Shown in pieces: positions 26,546-36,191 of a DNA stretch of 64,000 nucleotides. Position 1 is the first letter of the stretch; every line of letters starts with the position of its first letter. The stretch lies in assembly GCF_900104765.1 (NCBI RefSeq), contig NZ_LT629737.1, positions 3,224,001-3,288,000 on the forward strand. Direction: 5' to 3'. Origin of the DNA: Gillisia sp. Hel1_33_143. GTDB lineage: Bacteria; Bacteroidota; Bacteroidia; Flavobacteriales; Flavobacteriaceae. A program made the position numbers and the translations under genes. The notes under the pieces are model-generated. The model made no database searches and had not been told where the DNA came from. It saw only the letters and a program-made list of their open reading frames with translations.

Positions 26546-27658
26546 TTAATTATCGTGAATTAATCCACCATATAAATCTTCGAATTTCTGAGCATTTTTT
26601 AATGGATTAAACTCTTGAACTACTAAATTATACGCATTAGCCCCCAGTTCAGTTTTTAAATCCTGGTTATTAATTATTTTGAGTAAGGTATTTTTAAATT
26701 CATCCTGATTAAAATCGTCTATTATGAATCCGGTTTTTCCATTCTCAAGAACCTCACAAACTCCTCCAACATTGGTAGCTATAGAAGGAACATGTTGACT
26801 TCCCGCTTCCAGAATCACTCCCGGAACACCTTCTACTTTACTTGCAAGAACAAAACAATCTGAAGATGCTAAAAGTTCTGGAATATCCTTTCTAAAACCT
26901 AAAAGAAATACGGTGTTTTTTAAGTTTCTCTTAATTATTTCTTCTTGAATAAAACTGAATAGTACGCCATTTCCAACACAAACCAATTTTAAATTTTGCT
27001 GAGTTAACTTTATGTCTTCAAAAATATCCAACAAGAATATGTGATTTTTTTCCGGACTAAAATTACCAATATGTATAGCAATCTTATCATCTTTCTGAAG
27101 ATTCAATTGAGCTCTTAACTTTTGTGATTCAATAGATTTATCAACTTTTTTAATTGGAATTCCCCTTCTTATAACCGTTGTTTTTTCTTTTGGATAATCA
27201 AAAGTTTTTATAAAATCATTAATTGCTTCTTCACCAACTGAAGTTACATGATCAATCTTTTTAAAGATCTGCTTATATAAATCTTTTTTAATCCCATCAG
27301 ATACCCATTCGCTTATCATACTTATATTACGATAAACTATTGGAGTTTTCGGAATAAAGTAAGACGCTACAACCATATACTTTAAAGTATCGGAACCATT
27401 ACACTGAATAATTTCTGGTTTGGTTTTCTTTATAAGATTCACTAATTTCAAAACCAAGGCTACAGAAAAACTCCCACTTTTATCACCTACCAGATCATAA
27501 TTATCTGCATTATCTACATTTAAAATGTTATCATCATTTTTATATAAACCAGCGAAAATTATTTCATGCCCTAAACCTATTAATTCTGAACTAAGATTTG
27601 CTGCAAAAACTTCTGCACCACGATATTGGCGTTTGGTAACTAATTGAAGAATTTTCAT
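26546..27658 (-). CDS. GT4-family glycosyltransferase (paralogue of downstream gene)
   Basis: 370 residues. N-terminal KILQLVTKRQYRGAEVFAAN matches the neighbour at 25457-26524. GT4 motifs: IHIGNFSPEKNHIFLLDIF near 194-212 and LASKVEGVPGVILEAGSQHVPSI near 271-293. The linker region YRNISMISEW also matches the neighbour's YRNASTSSYY, supporting duplication. Its start lies 1 bp past the stop codon of the GT4 gene upstream (27660-28790), so the two are probably cotranscribed. Confidence 0.86.
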   Translation of the reverse strand: MKILQLVTKRQYRGAEVFAANLSSELIGLGHEIIFAGLYKNDDNILNVDNADNYDLVGDKSGSFSVALVLKLVNLIKKTKPEIIQCNGSDTLKYMVVASYFIPKTPIVYRNISMISEWVSDGIKKDLYKQIFKKIDHVTSVGEEAINDFIKTFDYPKEKTTVIRRGIPIKKVDKSIESQKLRAQLNLQKDDKIAIHIGNFSPEKNHIFLLDIFEDIKLTQQNLKLVCVGNGVLFSFIQEEIIKRNLKNTVFLLGFRKDIPELLASSDCFVLASKVEGVPGVILEAGSQHVPSIATNVGGVCEVLENGKTGFIIDDFNQDEFKNTLLKIINNQDLKTELGANAYNLVVQEFNPLKNAQKFEDLYGGLIHDN

Positions 27659-27659
27659 C

Positions 27660-28790
27660 TTAGACTTCCATTTTTAGAACATCATTATACATTTGAAACA
27701 TTTCAGCATTTATAGTATTCAAATCAAAATTTTCCTTGAATCTTTTATATGAGTAATTCCCCAATTTTTCTCTAAGTGTTTCATCATTACGCAGCTTTAG
27801 AATATTCATGGCAAGTGCTTGATAATCTCCTGGTTGAGAGAATAAAGCACCTTGATCTGATCCAACAACTTCTTTCAAAACTGGAATATTAGAACAAATA
27901 CAAGGGAGTTTAGCAGAGAAAGCCTCTAATAAAGCCCCACCTAAGCCTTCATAATAAGAAGGGAAAATAAAAGCATCAGCATCTACCAATCTCTTTTCTA
28001 CATCATTTACAAAACCATGTATCTTAACCTGATCACTCAAATTCTTAGTAGAAATATAATTAAGTATTTTTTTTGTGTATTGCCCCTCTCTTCCTAAAAT
28101 CTGCAACTTGATATTAGTAATATCATATTCTTCTTTTAAAAAATTTATAGCATATAAAATATCAATCTGACCTTTAGCGAATTCTTGCCTCCCAGTGTTT
28201 AGTAAATGAAAATCATTATTTTTAGAAGAAGATTTTACATTTGTATTTTCTTTCCTCCCTCTATAGATAATCCTATAATTATCATTTATTTTAAATAAAG
28301 GTAAATAATGATGATAAACCTCTTTAGTTATGGCATGGTAGAAAATATCTGAGGTTAATCTTGCTGTCCACTCATCAACTTTTTTAGCAAGCTGAAATTT
28401 CTGCCAAGAGAGTTCACTATCTTTTTTTCTTTCCAAAGAATAGGGAGTATTAACAAGACTTTGAATTACTTTACCTTTGCTAACAAAAAATCTGGATAAT
28501 CTCAATATCAGATTAGATTCTGCTAAGACAGAATGAATAATATCCGGATTTTCATCCTTTACAATTTGTGAAACAAATTTTATCTTTGACCTTAAATTAT
28601 TACTACCTTCATAATACACAGTGTGTATTCCAAAATTATTAACCTCATCTTCCAGCCCTATCTTTTTATGCTTCAAACAAACAATTTGTAAATTTACATC
28701 ATCCCTTAATTGAAGAAATTTCGCAAATTCTACCATTGACCTTTCCGCCCCACCAGCTCCCAGAGAATTAATTAAAATTATTATTTTCAT
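27660..28790 (-). CDS. GT4-family glycosyltransferase
   Basis: 376 residues. The start IIILINSLGAGGAERSMVEFA carries the classic GGAE motif. Further motifs: ILHTxLAE-like HSVLAESNLILRL near 87, LNTGRQEFAKGQIDILYAIN near 202-221 and FPSYYEGLGGALLEAFSAKLPCICS near 275-299. It resembles the GT4 at 18935-20077 in organisation. The start is 17 bp from the stop of the GNAT gene upstream. Predicted cytoplasmic, acting on undecaprenyl-linked oligosaccharide. Confidence 0.86.
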   Translation of the reverse strand: MKIIILINSLGAGGAERSMVEFAKFLQLRDDVNLQIVCLKHKKIGLEDEVNNFGIHTVYYEGSNNLRSKIKFVSQIVKDENPDIIHSVLAESNLILRLSRFFVSKGKVIQSLVNTPYSLERKKDSELSWQKFQLAKKVDEWTARLTSDIFYHAITKEVYHHYLPLFKINDNYRIIYRGRKENTNVKSSSKNNDFHLLNTGRQEFAKGQIDILYAINFLKEEYDITNIKLQILGREGQYTKKILNYISTKNLSDQVKIHGFVNDVEKRLVDADAFIFPSYYEGLGGALLEAFSAKLPCICSNIPVLKEVVGSDQGALFSQPGDYQALAMNILKLRNDETLREKLGNYSYKRFKENFDLNTINAEMFQMYNDVLKMEV

Positions 28791-28807
28791 AAATTTTATA
28801 AATCTAT

Positions 28808-29683
28808 TTATAAGCGACCTTCCAGATCACCTGAAGAAAACTGTAAATCTTCTATTATTTTTAAATTATCATCCCGGTACACTACAACAGAATTCCCTCT
28901 TCGTTTAGAGAATCTTAAATGTAATTTCTCATTATCTAAATAATAAAGCAAAAATACCTTATTAATTTTTGCCAGTTTACTTAGAGAAGCTTTCATAAGG
29001 TTTTGATCTCCAATGTAGTCAATCAAAATTAATGTTTTTATTCCTTTAAGGGTTTCCAATCTAAATATTACTAGAGCGGATGCACCATAAGCATTTATTA
29101 ATACTATCTGGTAATCATTATCTATATAACGCCAATCTAAATATTCTTTAGAAAGGTTAGTTTTAAACCCTTTGTTATTTATACTTAGTTCACTAATATC
29201 CACATCACCATTTCTAACATTCTTTACAGTTATTTCACCACTCATGGAAGGAAAAATAATTCCAAACTTAAAATTTAAATTTTCTTCGTAATATTTCCAT
29301 CCCATCTTAATATAACCAGGTAAACTATTGTTATTAGGAGTATTAAAAACCAAATCATAGCTATCTTTGAATTTAGCCAATCCTGTCATGGTTAGATCTT
29401 TAAATAAACCTTTACCTCTATAATCTGGATGAATTATAGTATCTACGGGACGAATCGCTTTAACTATCGTTCCTTCCTTCATAAATTCCCAAAACATGAA
29501 CATCCTAACTCCTACTATCTTTTTTTGGTCACAAGCCACTAGTCCTAATGATTTTCCAAAAGGATTCTCATAGTGCTTCCATAAAAATGAAGCCTCAGTG
29601 TTTTTATCACTAAGGCCTAGATGGATTAGATCAATGATCTCTGGAACATCCGTAGAGTATTCAATTTCTCTAAATGAGATCAT
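28808..29683 (-). CDS. GNAT-family N-acyltransferase
   Basis: 291 residues. Central GNAT motif: RPVDTIIHPDYRGKGLFKDLT near 79-99, followed by FNTPNNNSLPGYIKMGWKYY near 114-133, both shared with the GNAT at 23235-24176. Its start overlaps the stop of the deacetylase gene upstream by four bases (ATGA), so the deacetylase would uncover an amine and this enzyme could re-acylate it; that link is inference. The C-terminal half has no motif I recognise. Confidence 0.75.
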   Translation of the reverse strand: MISFREIEYSTDVPEIIDLIHLGLSDKNTEASFLWKHYENPFGKSLGLVACDQKKIVGVRMFMFWEFMKEGTIVKAIRPVDTIIHPDYRGKGLFKDLTMTGLAKFKDSYDLVFNTPNNNSLPGYIKMGWKYYEENLNFKFGIIFPSMSGEITVKNVRNGDVDISELSINNKGFKTNLSKEYLDWRYIDNDYQIVLINAYGASALVIFRLETLKGIKTLILIDYIGDQNLMKASLSKLAKINKVFLLYYLDNEKLHLRFSKRRGNSVVVYRDDNLKIIEDLQFSSGDLEGRL

Positions 29684-30552
29684 ACAATTCTATTTTTCAA
29701 GGTCATTAATTTAGAGTGCAAACCAGAGATTTTAACTTTAAACTCATTCAATTCTGTATCTGAATTCACTCGTATTCTAGAAATCCTCATAGGATTAATA
29801 TCTTTTTTATTTAATTTATGATCAAATAAAAAGGCCATATCTATACCGTTATTTTTTAGAATCTCTTCAGATTCTTTATCCCAATTACCATTGGGATATG
29901 CAAATATTTTACCCCCTGGAAGTTGCCATTTTTCAAAACTTGCCAGAGACAATTTTAGATCATTATTCAATTCCTGATCAGTACATTTATTAACCATTGG
30001 ATGAGTATGTGTATGATTTCCAATGAACATTTTTCCATTTTGCATCTTTAACATATCATCTATAGTTAGCTGTCTAGAAGCAACAGGATCCAGTTTTTCT
30101 AAATAAGCTACTCTTTCAGAATTCGACATTTTTTTTAGGCTATTAACAACCACTCTAGATTCTGCATATGATTTCCCTTGGTTTTGTAATGCTATTTCCA
30201 CCCACCTACACCAAAAAGTGTTCGCAGAATTTATAAGTCCAGTAATGACAAACATTACAGATGGCAGATCGTATTTTCGCAATATTGGCAAACCATGATC
30301 CAGTACAGAGACATCACCATCATCAAATGTTATTAATAATGAATTTTTAGTTAGAATTTTTCCATCATAAAGGTATGCATGCAAATCATTTACACTAATA
30401 ATATTATATTTTGATTTAACCAAAAACTTTATTTGAGCTTCAAATTTATTAGAATCAATTATATCATGATACGCTAGAACTCTTAAATTACAAGATTCTG
30501 GTAAAAATAAATTAGAGATGAAATTGAGAAATTTGTATGATTTAGATTTCAT
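29680..30552 (-). CDS. NodB-type polysaccharide deacetylase
   Basis: 290 residues. Canonical NodB motifs: LLITFDDGDVSV near 72-83 (Asp pair), IGNHTHTHPMV near 172-182 (HxxxH metal ligands) and IFAYPNGNWD near 211. No signal peptide or lipobox: the N-terminus (KSKSYKFLNFISNLFLPES) is weakly hydrophobic. It may act on a precursor in the cytoplasm, or on lipid-linked sugar. It is coupled by an ATGA overlap to the GNAT gene, and its start is 2 bp past the GT2 stop. Confidence 0.82.
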   Translation of the reverse strand: MKSKSYKFLNFISNLFLPESCNLRVLAYHDIIDSNKFEAQIKFLVKSKYNIISVNDLHAYLYDGKILTKNSLLITFDDGDVSVLDHGLPILRKYDLPSVMFVITGLINSANTFWCRWVEIALQNQGKSYAESRVVVNSLKKMSNSERVAYLEKLDPVASRQLTIDDMLKMQNGKMFIGNHTHTHPMVNKCTDQELNNDLKLSLASFEKWQLPGGKIFAYPNGNWDKESEEILKNNGIDMAFLFDHKLNKKDINPMRISRIRVNSDTELNEFKVKISGLHSKLMTLKNRIV

Positions 30553-30554
30553 TA

Positions 30555-31460
30555 TTAGTAAGTTTTACCTAATTTTCTTCGATAAGCATCCATTACCGCA
30601 TTTAGCATAAATTTTGAATTTTCAGTACCGTATTTCCAACCTTTTAGATAACCAAATGGAATTTTAATTAAAGCCCTTAGCGCAATTTTTTTGGCTAATT
30701 TCTTTTTATCGAAAGTGTTATTTAACATATAGATTAAATTCCTATAAGAATAGTAATCTCTTTTTAAATTAGATATACTTTTTTTCGGTATTAAAGATCT
30801 AGTCGAATTAATATTTAGCCGATTACTATGAACCCGATGCTTTAAAAGTGAATTCCCATTAACAACAATTCGAAATCCCTTTAATTTCAAACGTTGTAAA
30901 AACTCAAATTCTTCAAAACCAAAAAATAACTCCGGATTAGGATAAATACCGGTATTGCGAATAACCTTCGCATTGATAATAAGATTATGATTACCTCCTA
31001 TTGAATCGCAATCTAAAACTCCATCACATTCCGAATCTTTAAATCTCTCTCTTAATCCAGTTTTATAATTAAATTTAGAACCTACAGAACCAATAGCAGC
31101 TATATTATTATCAGAATTGTCTGCTAAACATAATAGCTCCTGAAATTCATCCAGAAATATTGGAGGGTCATCATCATCACCCCAATACACCCAATCAAAT
31201 CCATGCTGAACTAAATATTCCAATCCTATTTTTGCTGCACCTGCAGGACCAGAATTATGTCCAACACGTAGATAGATTATCTTCGGATTATCCAAATTAG
31301 ATATTAATTCCTCCGTATTGGAATTATCACTATTATCCACCACAAGTAACTTTAAAGGGGATAATGTTTGATCAAAAATTGAATTAATGGTATTTTCAAT
31401 TTGCTCAGATCTATTATAAGTCATTATAAAACCTGCAAAATATTTATTTTTGTCATTCAT
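30555..31460 (-). CDS. GT2-family glycosyltransferase (GlfT2/rhamnosyltransferase-like)
   Basis: 301 residues. FIMTYNRSEQIENTINSIF near 11-29, LLVVDNSDNSNTEELI near 38, VGHNSGPAGAAKIGLEYL near 61, WVYWGDDDDPPIF near 89 (DDD metal motif) and PELFFGFEEFEFLQRLKLKGFRI near 177-199. VDNS and GPAGA motifs with WGDDDD occur in galactofuranosyl- and rhamnosyltransferase-type GT2 enzymes, but the sugar is not proven. It lies in the minus-strand run of assembly genes, 2 bp from the deacetylase. Confidence 0.83.
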   Translation of the reverse strand: MNDKNKYFAGFIMTYNRSEQIENTINSIFDQTLSPLKLLVVDNSDNSNTEELISNLDNPKIIYLRVGHNSGPAGAAKIGLEYLVQHGFDWVYWGDDDDPPIFLDEFQELLCLADNSDNNIAAIGSVGSKFNYKTGLRERFKDSECDGVLDCDSIGGNHNLIINAKVIRNTGIYPNPELFFGFEEFEFLQRLKLKGFRIVVNGNSLLKHRVHSNRLNINSTRSLIPKKSISNLKRDYYSYRNLIYMLNNTFDKKKLAKKIALRALIKIPFGYLKGWKYGTENSKFMLNAVMDAYRRKLGKTY

Positions 31461-31512
31461 AAGCTATTTTAGAAATTATAGCATCTAGTTGAAACTTTAA
31501 ATAATAGTTTTC

Positions 31513-32376
31513 TTAAGATTTGAATAAATTGTATTTAAATATCCTTAAAATCTTTTTAAGAGATGGTTTTGATTTTAAGGATTCCCATGCATAATGATTC
31601 GCTTCTTTTTTCAAACCAATCTTGTAGGCATTAAAAGCAACAATACCTTCATAGTTGCTTTTAATAGTTGGCCTTAACTTAAAAAAATTATAATGCTTAG
31701 TAAGAGTTCTTTTACATCCCAAGTATTTAGCTTTATTATTATATCTAATTCTATCACCTAAATGAATATGTATTTTTAAATGCGATTCTTTGATATTAAA
31801 AATCTTAATGTTATTTAGGTCGAGATATGGAATTAAACGAATTGATAATTCGGTATGTTGTCCTGAACGAAGTTCATTGTCAAAACCACCTATTGCTGTG
31901 AAAATTTGTTTTTTCAATAAGTAACTTCCCCCGTTTGTAAATTGCCCTTCATGATTCTCAAACAAGTCCTCTAGCTTACCTGGTAGTTTTATTTCTACTA
32001 ATTTACCCGATTCATCAAGGATTTCCAATCCACAACACACTACACTGGCGTCATTCAAATCAATAACCTTAATGTACTCTTGCAACCAATCTTTATCGGC
32101 CTCATCATCGCTGTCAAGAAAAGTTACAAATTCTCCAGTAGAGTGCTGAACACCAACATTTCTTGAATGAGCAGCTCCAGAATTTATTTTATTTACATAC
32201 TTAATTCGTTCATCCTTTAAAAAAGGGGATATAACTTCTTCAGTATTATCTGTAGATCCATCATCTACAATAATTAGTTCCCAATCTTCAAAGCTCTGAT
32301 TTTTAATGCTCCTGATAGCACGACTAATTAAATTTGCGCGATTATGTGTAGGTATAGTTATAGAAATTTTAGGCAT
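31513..32376 (-). CDS. GT2-family glycosyltransferase
   Basis: 287 residues. GT-A motifs: SITIPTHNRANLISRAIRSI near 5-24, IVDDGSTDNTEEVI near 37-50, GAAHSRNVGVQ near 67, FVTFLDSDDEAD near 85 and FTAIGGFDNELRSGQHTELSIRL near 158-180. Similar in layout and spacing to the GT2 at 20074-20925. It lies between the ABC exporter gene and the next GT2. Cytoplasmic. Confidence 0.86.
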   Translation of the reverse strand: MPKISITIPTHNRANLISRAIRSIKNQSFEDWELIIVDDGSTDNTEEVISPFLKDERIKYVNKINSGAAHSRNVGVQHSTGEFVTFLDSDDEADKDWLQEYIKVIDLNDASVVCCGLEILDESGKLVEIKLPGKLEDLFENHEGQFTNGGSYLLKKQIFTAIGGFDNELRSGQHTELSIRLIPYLDLNNIKIFNIKESHLKIHIHLGDRIRYNNKAKYLGCKRTLTKHYNFFKLRPTIKSNYEGIVAFNAYKIGLKKEANHYAWESLKSKPSLKKILRIFKYNLFKS

Positions 32377-32412
32377 ATTTTGTAATTATTAATTGAAAAA
32401 TATGTGGAATTT

Positions 32413-34203
32413 TTAGGAAAGTTCTTGAAGTGATACAAGTTTCTTAAAATAAATTGAGCTATCGTATAGTTCTTGAAAACTACCTTGTTCTTCAATTCTT
32501 CCTTTATTCATTATTACAATTTTATCGGCATTTTTAATCGTAGAAATACGATGAGCCACTATTAAAATGGTATAGTCCCCTTGTAAATTATCCATATTTT
32601 TTTGTATCTCTTTCTCAGTTTCAGAGTCCAAAGCGCTAGTAGCTTCATCTAGAATAAGAATTTCAACATCCTTATACAGCTCTCTGGCAATAGAAATACG
32701 CTGTTTTTGTCCTCCGCTTAGATTACTACCAAAACTGCCTAATAAAGTGTTTTCTCTTTCTTCTTGTTCCTGAACAAATTCATAAATAGCTGCCTTTTTA
32801 ATAGCATTAGTAAATTTAAGAATATTAACCTCAGACTTTTCATCCCAAAAAGTAATATTATTAAATATTGTGTCGTTAAAAATTACTGGGTCTTGAGTTA
32901 TATACCCAATTCTAGACTGATATGAAGTAAGATTCAGTTCCGATATAAAATTTTTATTGATTATTATTTCACCCTGATCTATTGGTAAAAGTCCGGCTAT
33001 TAAATTTACCAAAGTTGTTTTCCCACTACCACTTTCTCCAACAAAAGCAATAGTCTTATGTCTTGGAATATCTAAGCTAACCCCATTTATTATAGTGTTA
33101 GGACCATAATTAAAAATAACCTTATTTAATTTTATTTTAGAAATCTCGTCCCTAATTACTACCGAGCCTTTCTCCTCTTTATTAAGTTTTAATTCTTCAC
33201 TAAAACGAGACATATTCTCCATAGATCCAGAAACGGCCAAGAATTTATTCCATTGATTTTGCATTTGCATTAAAAAATTCAAAGCTCTGTAAAAGAATAA
33301 TAAACTAATTAAGATTGGCCCTAGAGATGAACCTAAAAGAGAAGTTTGAATATAAATAACTGTTACAACCACTAACACTACAATAGGCTCCCTAGATGCA
33401 GTTAAAAATGCCCCTAATTTACCAATCCTCACATTGCTCGTCTCAATCTTATCAATTGAACTTTTCAACTTATTAGAATATTTAGATATACTACCTGTAG
33501 CTTTTAAATATTTAAAATTTGAAACATGTTGTATTACCAAACTTTGAAAAACATTATTCTCACCAGTTAGTTTCCTCGATGCACCTTTGGTGTTTTTATA
33601 AATCTTTTTATAAACAAAATTTGTTAAAATACCTCCAGCAGAAACTAATAACGCAAATTTAGTATCAATTGTAAAAGCAAAATACATATATACAACCACC
33701 ATTATTCCCGCTTGAAAAGCAGTAAAATAGGTCAAAAATGCCCGTGCAACACGATCTACTTCCCCTGTCATAGTATTCTGGATTCTTCCAGGGTCCGAAC
33801 TTATAAAGTATTTAAATGCCAAATTATTTAATCTTCTAAGATTGGTAAACCTAATTTTGGTTATAAATTGCTGTTGTACATTAACCTTATACACTTCATA
33901 TAAGTAAACTACTATACTCTTAGCAATAAAAAAACAAGCCATGAGTAAAAGTATTCTTACTAGAGTAAGATCAATATTTAAATCTGTTATAAACCTTAGT
34001 AAAAAATTTAAATTTTCTGAACTCGCGCTTTGTGTACCGCCAGTATCACTAACCATAGTTAACAATGGTAAGAACATTGTTAGTCCTAGTCCATCCAGAA
34101 AACCAATTAAAACACTTAATAATAAAATTATGAAGACTTTGTATTTCAAAGCTCTGTAAAAATAAACCAGACTTTCAAAATATTTTTCTATTAGTTTTTT
34201 CAA
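32413..34203 (-). CDS. ABC-type lipid-linked oligosaccharide flippase (PglK/MsbA-like)
   Basis: 596 residues: an N-terminal six-helix transmembrane domain (about 1-325) and a C-terminal ATPase. ATPase motifs: Walker A FVGESGSGKTTL near 386, Q-loop TQDPVIF, signature NLSGGQKQRIS near 493, Walker B LILDEATSALD near 515 and H-loop IVAHRIST near 547. Full fusion with this order is typical of PglK and MsbA exporters. With PglFEDC in the same locus, a PglK-like role (flipping a short lipid-linked glycan) is attractive, though a MOP-type Wzx is also present. The start is TTG, directly after an in-frame stop of the upstream gene (TAA-ATT-TTG). Confidence 0.85.
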   Translation of the reverse strand: MKKLIEKYFESLVYFYRALKYKVFIILLLSVLIGFLDGLGLTMFLPLLTMVSDTGGTQSASSENLNFLLRFITDLNIDLTLVRILLLMACFFIAKSIVVYLYEVYKVNVQQQFITKIRFTNLRRLNNLAFKYFISSDPGRIQNTMTGEVDRVARAFLTYFTAFQAGIMVVVYMYFAFTIDTKFALLVSAGGILTNFVYKKIYKNTKGASRKLTGENNVFQSLVIQHVSNFKYLKATGSISKYSNKLKSSIDKIETSNVRIGKLGAFLTASREPIVVLVVVTVIYIQTSLLGSSLGPILISLLFFYRALNFLMQMQNQWNKFLAVSGSMENMSRFSEELKLNKEEKGSVVIRDEISKIKLNKVIFNYGPNTIINGVSLDIPRHKTIAFVGESGSGKTTLVNLIAGLLPIDQGEIIINKNFISELNLTSYQSRIGYITQDPVIFNDTIFNNITFWDEKSEVNILKFTNAIKKAAIYEFVQEQEERENTLLGSFGSNLSGGQKQRISIARELYKDVEILILDEATSALDSETEKEIQKNMDNLQGDYTILIVAHRISTIKNADKIVIMNKGRIEEQGSFQELYDSSIYFKKLVSLQELS

Positions 34204-34206
34204 AAT

Positions 34207-35325
34207 TTAAAATTTATTAAAGAAAATTCGTCCCCAAATTATCCAATTTTTAATGTTCAACTTTTCATAATAACAATTTTCATAAAAAGTAGTTATTCCG
34301 TCTGAAATTGAATTTACATTGAAATTTTCATGAAATATTTCCCTTGGGAAATTTTCATCATACACTTCAGATACCAATAAATTTTCTGATAACTCTACTC
34401 GTTCTGAAAAATTATAATGTAACATCGCTTTCCAGTTATCTTTAGATAATCTTACCAGACCATGTTTCTTGGTTGGTACTGCAATATTACCACCAGTGTA
34501 ACAAGCCTCCATTGTTGTTCTTCCATTAGTTACTTTAATATCAGCAATTGACAATAAAGATTTTGGATTATTAGTAAACTTTGGAGAATCTATAATGAAA
34601 ATGTTTTTTAAGCCTTCATAATCAGTTAAATCTAAACTTTGATCTCTGTGACCTATTAATAATAATTTTACATGACTATTGTGGGAATAACTATTTCGAA
34701 AAAAATTTATAGTAGCTATAATACCATCTTTATAATAAGAATTAAGTCGTCCAATTCTTAGTATAATAAAATCATCCCTCTTAAAATTAATTAAGTCCTT
34801 CAAAGAATTACACAAGGCCTCATCTTGTTCAAAAGGTAAGATTCGATTGGGAAAATATCCCAAGTTCATAATTGGGTAGTCAAAATTGTCTCTATGCTGT
34901 TCTAAAAATTCAAAATTCTCATTAGAGATTGCAATAACATTATGAAAATGATTTGATTTAAATCCTGAATTTCCTTTTCCACATTTGGTAAAAACAGTTT
35001 TACTTTTTGCGATTACCTGAGATAAATATGTTAAAAAAAGTACATTATTACCAAAAACATGAACTATAGCAGGCTTTAATTTAAATAAATACTTTAAATA
35101 ATGATATAAGGAAATAATTTTACCAAAAAATCCAGAGGTATTTAAAAAAATATGATTAGATCCTAAAATTTGAGCTACAGCTTCAGAATCAAAATCCCCA
35201 ATTACGAAGAAAAATACATCATGTTTAAAAGACATAGCCTTGGCAATAGTGGCTGCACTATGAAAACTACCTCCCTTCCCAGTGTTACGTTTTTTTAAAT
35301 TCGCAATTATATAAAATAAGGTCAT
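34207..35325 (-). CDS. GT-B glycosyltransferase-like protein
   Basis: 372 residues. The N-terminus is KKRNTGKGGSFHSAATIAKAM and the core has IVHVFGNN near 86, LRIGRLNSYYKDG near 190 and TNGRTTMEACYTGGNIAVP near 265-283. It fits a GT-B fold by length and motifs, but the usual EGxP..xxE site is replaced by NGRTTMEA, so the family assignment is less certain than for its neighbours. It is 8 bp from MurB and in frame with the ABC flippase gene downstream. Confidence 0.65.
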   Translation of the reverse strand: MTLFYIIANLKKRNTGKGGSFHSAATIAKAMSFKHDVFFFVIGDFDSEAVAQILGSNHIFLNTSGFFGKIISLYHYLKYLFKLKPAIVHVFGNNVLFLTYLSQVIAKSKTVFTKCGKGNSGFKSNHFHNVIAISNENFEFLEQHRDNFDYPIMNLGYFPNRILPFEQDEALCNSLKDLINFKRDDFIILRIGRLNSYYKDGIIATINFFRNSYSHNSHVKLLLIGHRDQSLDLTDYEGLKNIFIIDSPKFTNNPKSLLSIADIKVTNGRTTMEACYTGGNIAVPTKKHGLVRLSKDNWKAMLHYNFSERVELSENLLVSEVYDENFPREIFHENFNVNSISDGITTFYENCYYEKLNIKNWIIWGRIFFNKF

Positions 35326-35333
35326 TATTTACA

Positions 35334-36191
35334 CTATATAATACGCTGTTCTACTTCCAAATTAATCTTGTATTCTTGATAAACTTTTTCCTGAATCTTT
35401 TTAATAAGATTTAACACATCTTCTCCAGTAGCATTATTATAATTAATAATGAAACCTGCATGCTTTGTAGAAACCTGAGCGCCACCTACTGTAAAACCTT
35501 TTAGACCCAATTCCTCAATCATTGTGCCAACATAATGACCTTCCGGCCTTTTAAAAACACTCCCGGCATTAGGATAGTCTTTAGGTTGCTTAGCCCATCT
35601 TGAAGTCTTAATATCATCCATTTTCTCTCTAATTATAACTGGATCTCCCGGAATTAATTCTAACCAAACTTTCAACACAATTTTATTAGTGTTTTTTTGG
35701 AAAAATGAATTTCTATATTCAAAACTGGCTTCATCTTTCGTGATTTCCTTAATTTTTAAATCATCTAGATCTAAATATCTAGCCCTTAAAAAATGATCTT
35801 TGATTTCAGAACCACTTGCCCCAGCATTCATTACGATTGCACCACCAAGTGAGCTCGGAATGTCATAAAACACTTCCAAACCTGAAAGATTATGAGCTAA
35901 TGCTAATTCACTCATTTTTTTCATTTCGATTCCAGCTTCAGCTTCAATTATATTACCTGTAACTTTGTATTGGGCAAATGTTTCCCCAATTAGCAAAAAA
36001 TCTTCCTCATAATATTTTTTGGACAGAATTACATTATATCCACCTCCTAAAATAATTTTCCTACTATCTCTATGAACGGTATATAATTCTATAAAATCAT
36101 CCTCGTTTTGTGGGAGAAAAGCTCTTTTACAGAAAGCTTCAATTCTATAATTGTTATAAAGAGTTAAATCTTGATTCTCTTTTAATATCAT
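35334..36191 (-). CDS. MurB-like FAD-dependent enolpyruvyl-sugar reductase in the polysaccharide locus
   Basis: 285 residues, close to the length of short (type II) MurB. FAD-binding parts: LGGGYNVILSKKYY near 47-60, DIPSSLGGAIVMNAGASGSEI near 106-126. Further conserved elements: FEYRNSFFQ near 149-157 (catalytic Arg region), NAGSVFKRPEG near 205 (Ser that donates a proton to the enolpyruvyl carbon) and the C-terminal LEVEQRII, with the closing Glu. These match active MurB enzymes, which reduce UDP-enolpyruvyl-GlcNAc to UDP-MurNAc with NADPH. The gene overlaps a MurA-like gene by ATGA, so the pair should make a lactyl-ether sugar nucleotide for the polymer. It could be a housekeeping copy, but the location argues for polysaccharide modification. 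Confidence 0.8.
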   Translation of the reverse strand: MILKENQDLTLYNNYRIEAFCKRAFLPQNEDDFIELYTVHRDSRKIILGGGYNVILSKKYYEEDFLLIGETFAQYKVTGNIIEAEAGIEMKKMSELALAHNLSGLEVFYDIPSSLGGAIVMNAGASGSEIKDHFLRARYLDLDDLKIKEITKDEASFEYRNSFFQKNTNKIVLKVWLELIPGDPVIIREKMDDIKTSRWAKQPKDYPNAGSVFKRPEGHYVGTMIEELGLKGFTVGGAQVSTKHAGFIINYNNATGEDVLNLIKKIQEKVYQEYKINLEVEQRII

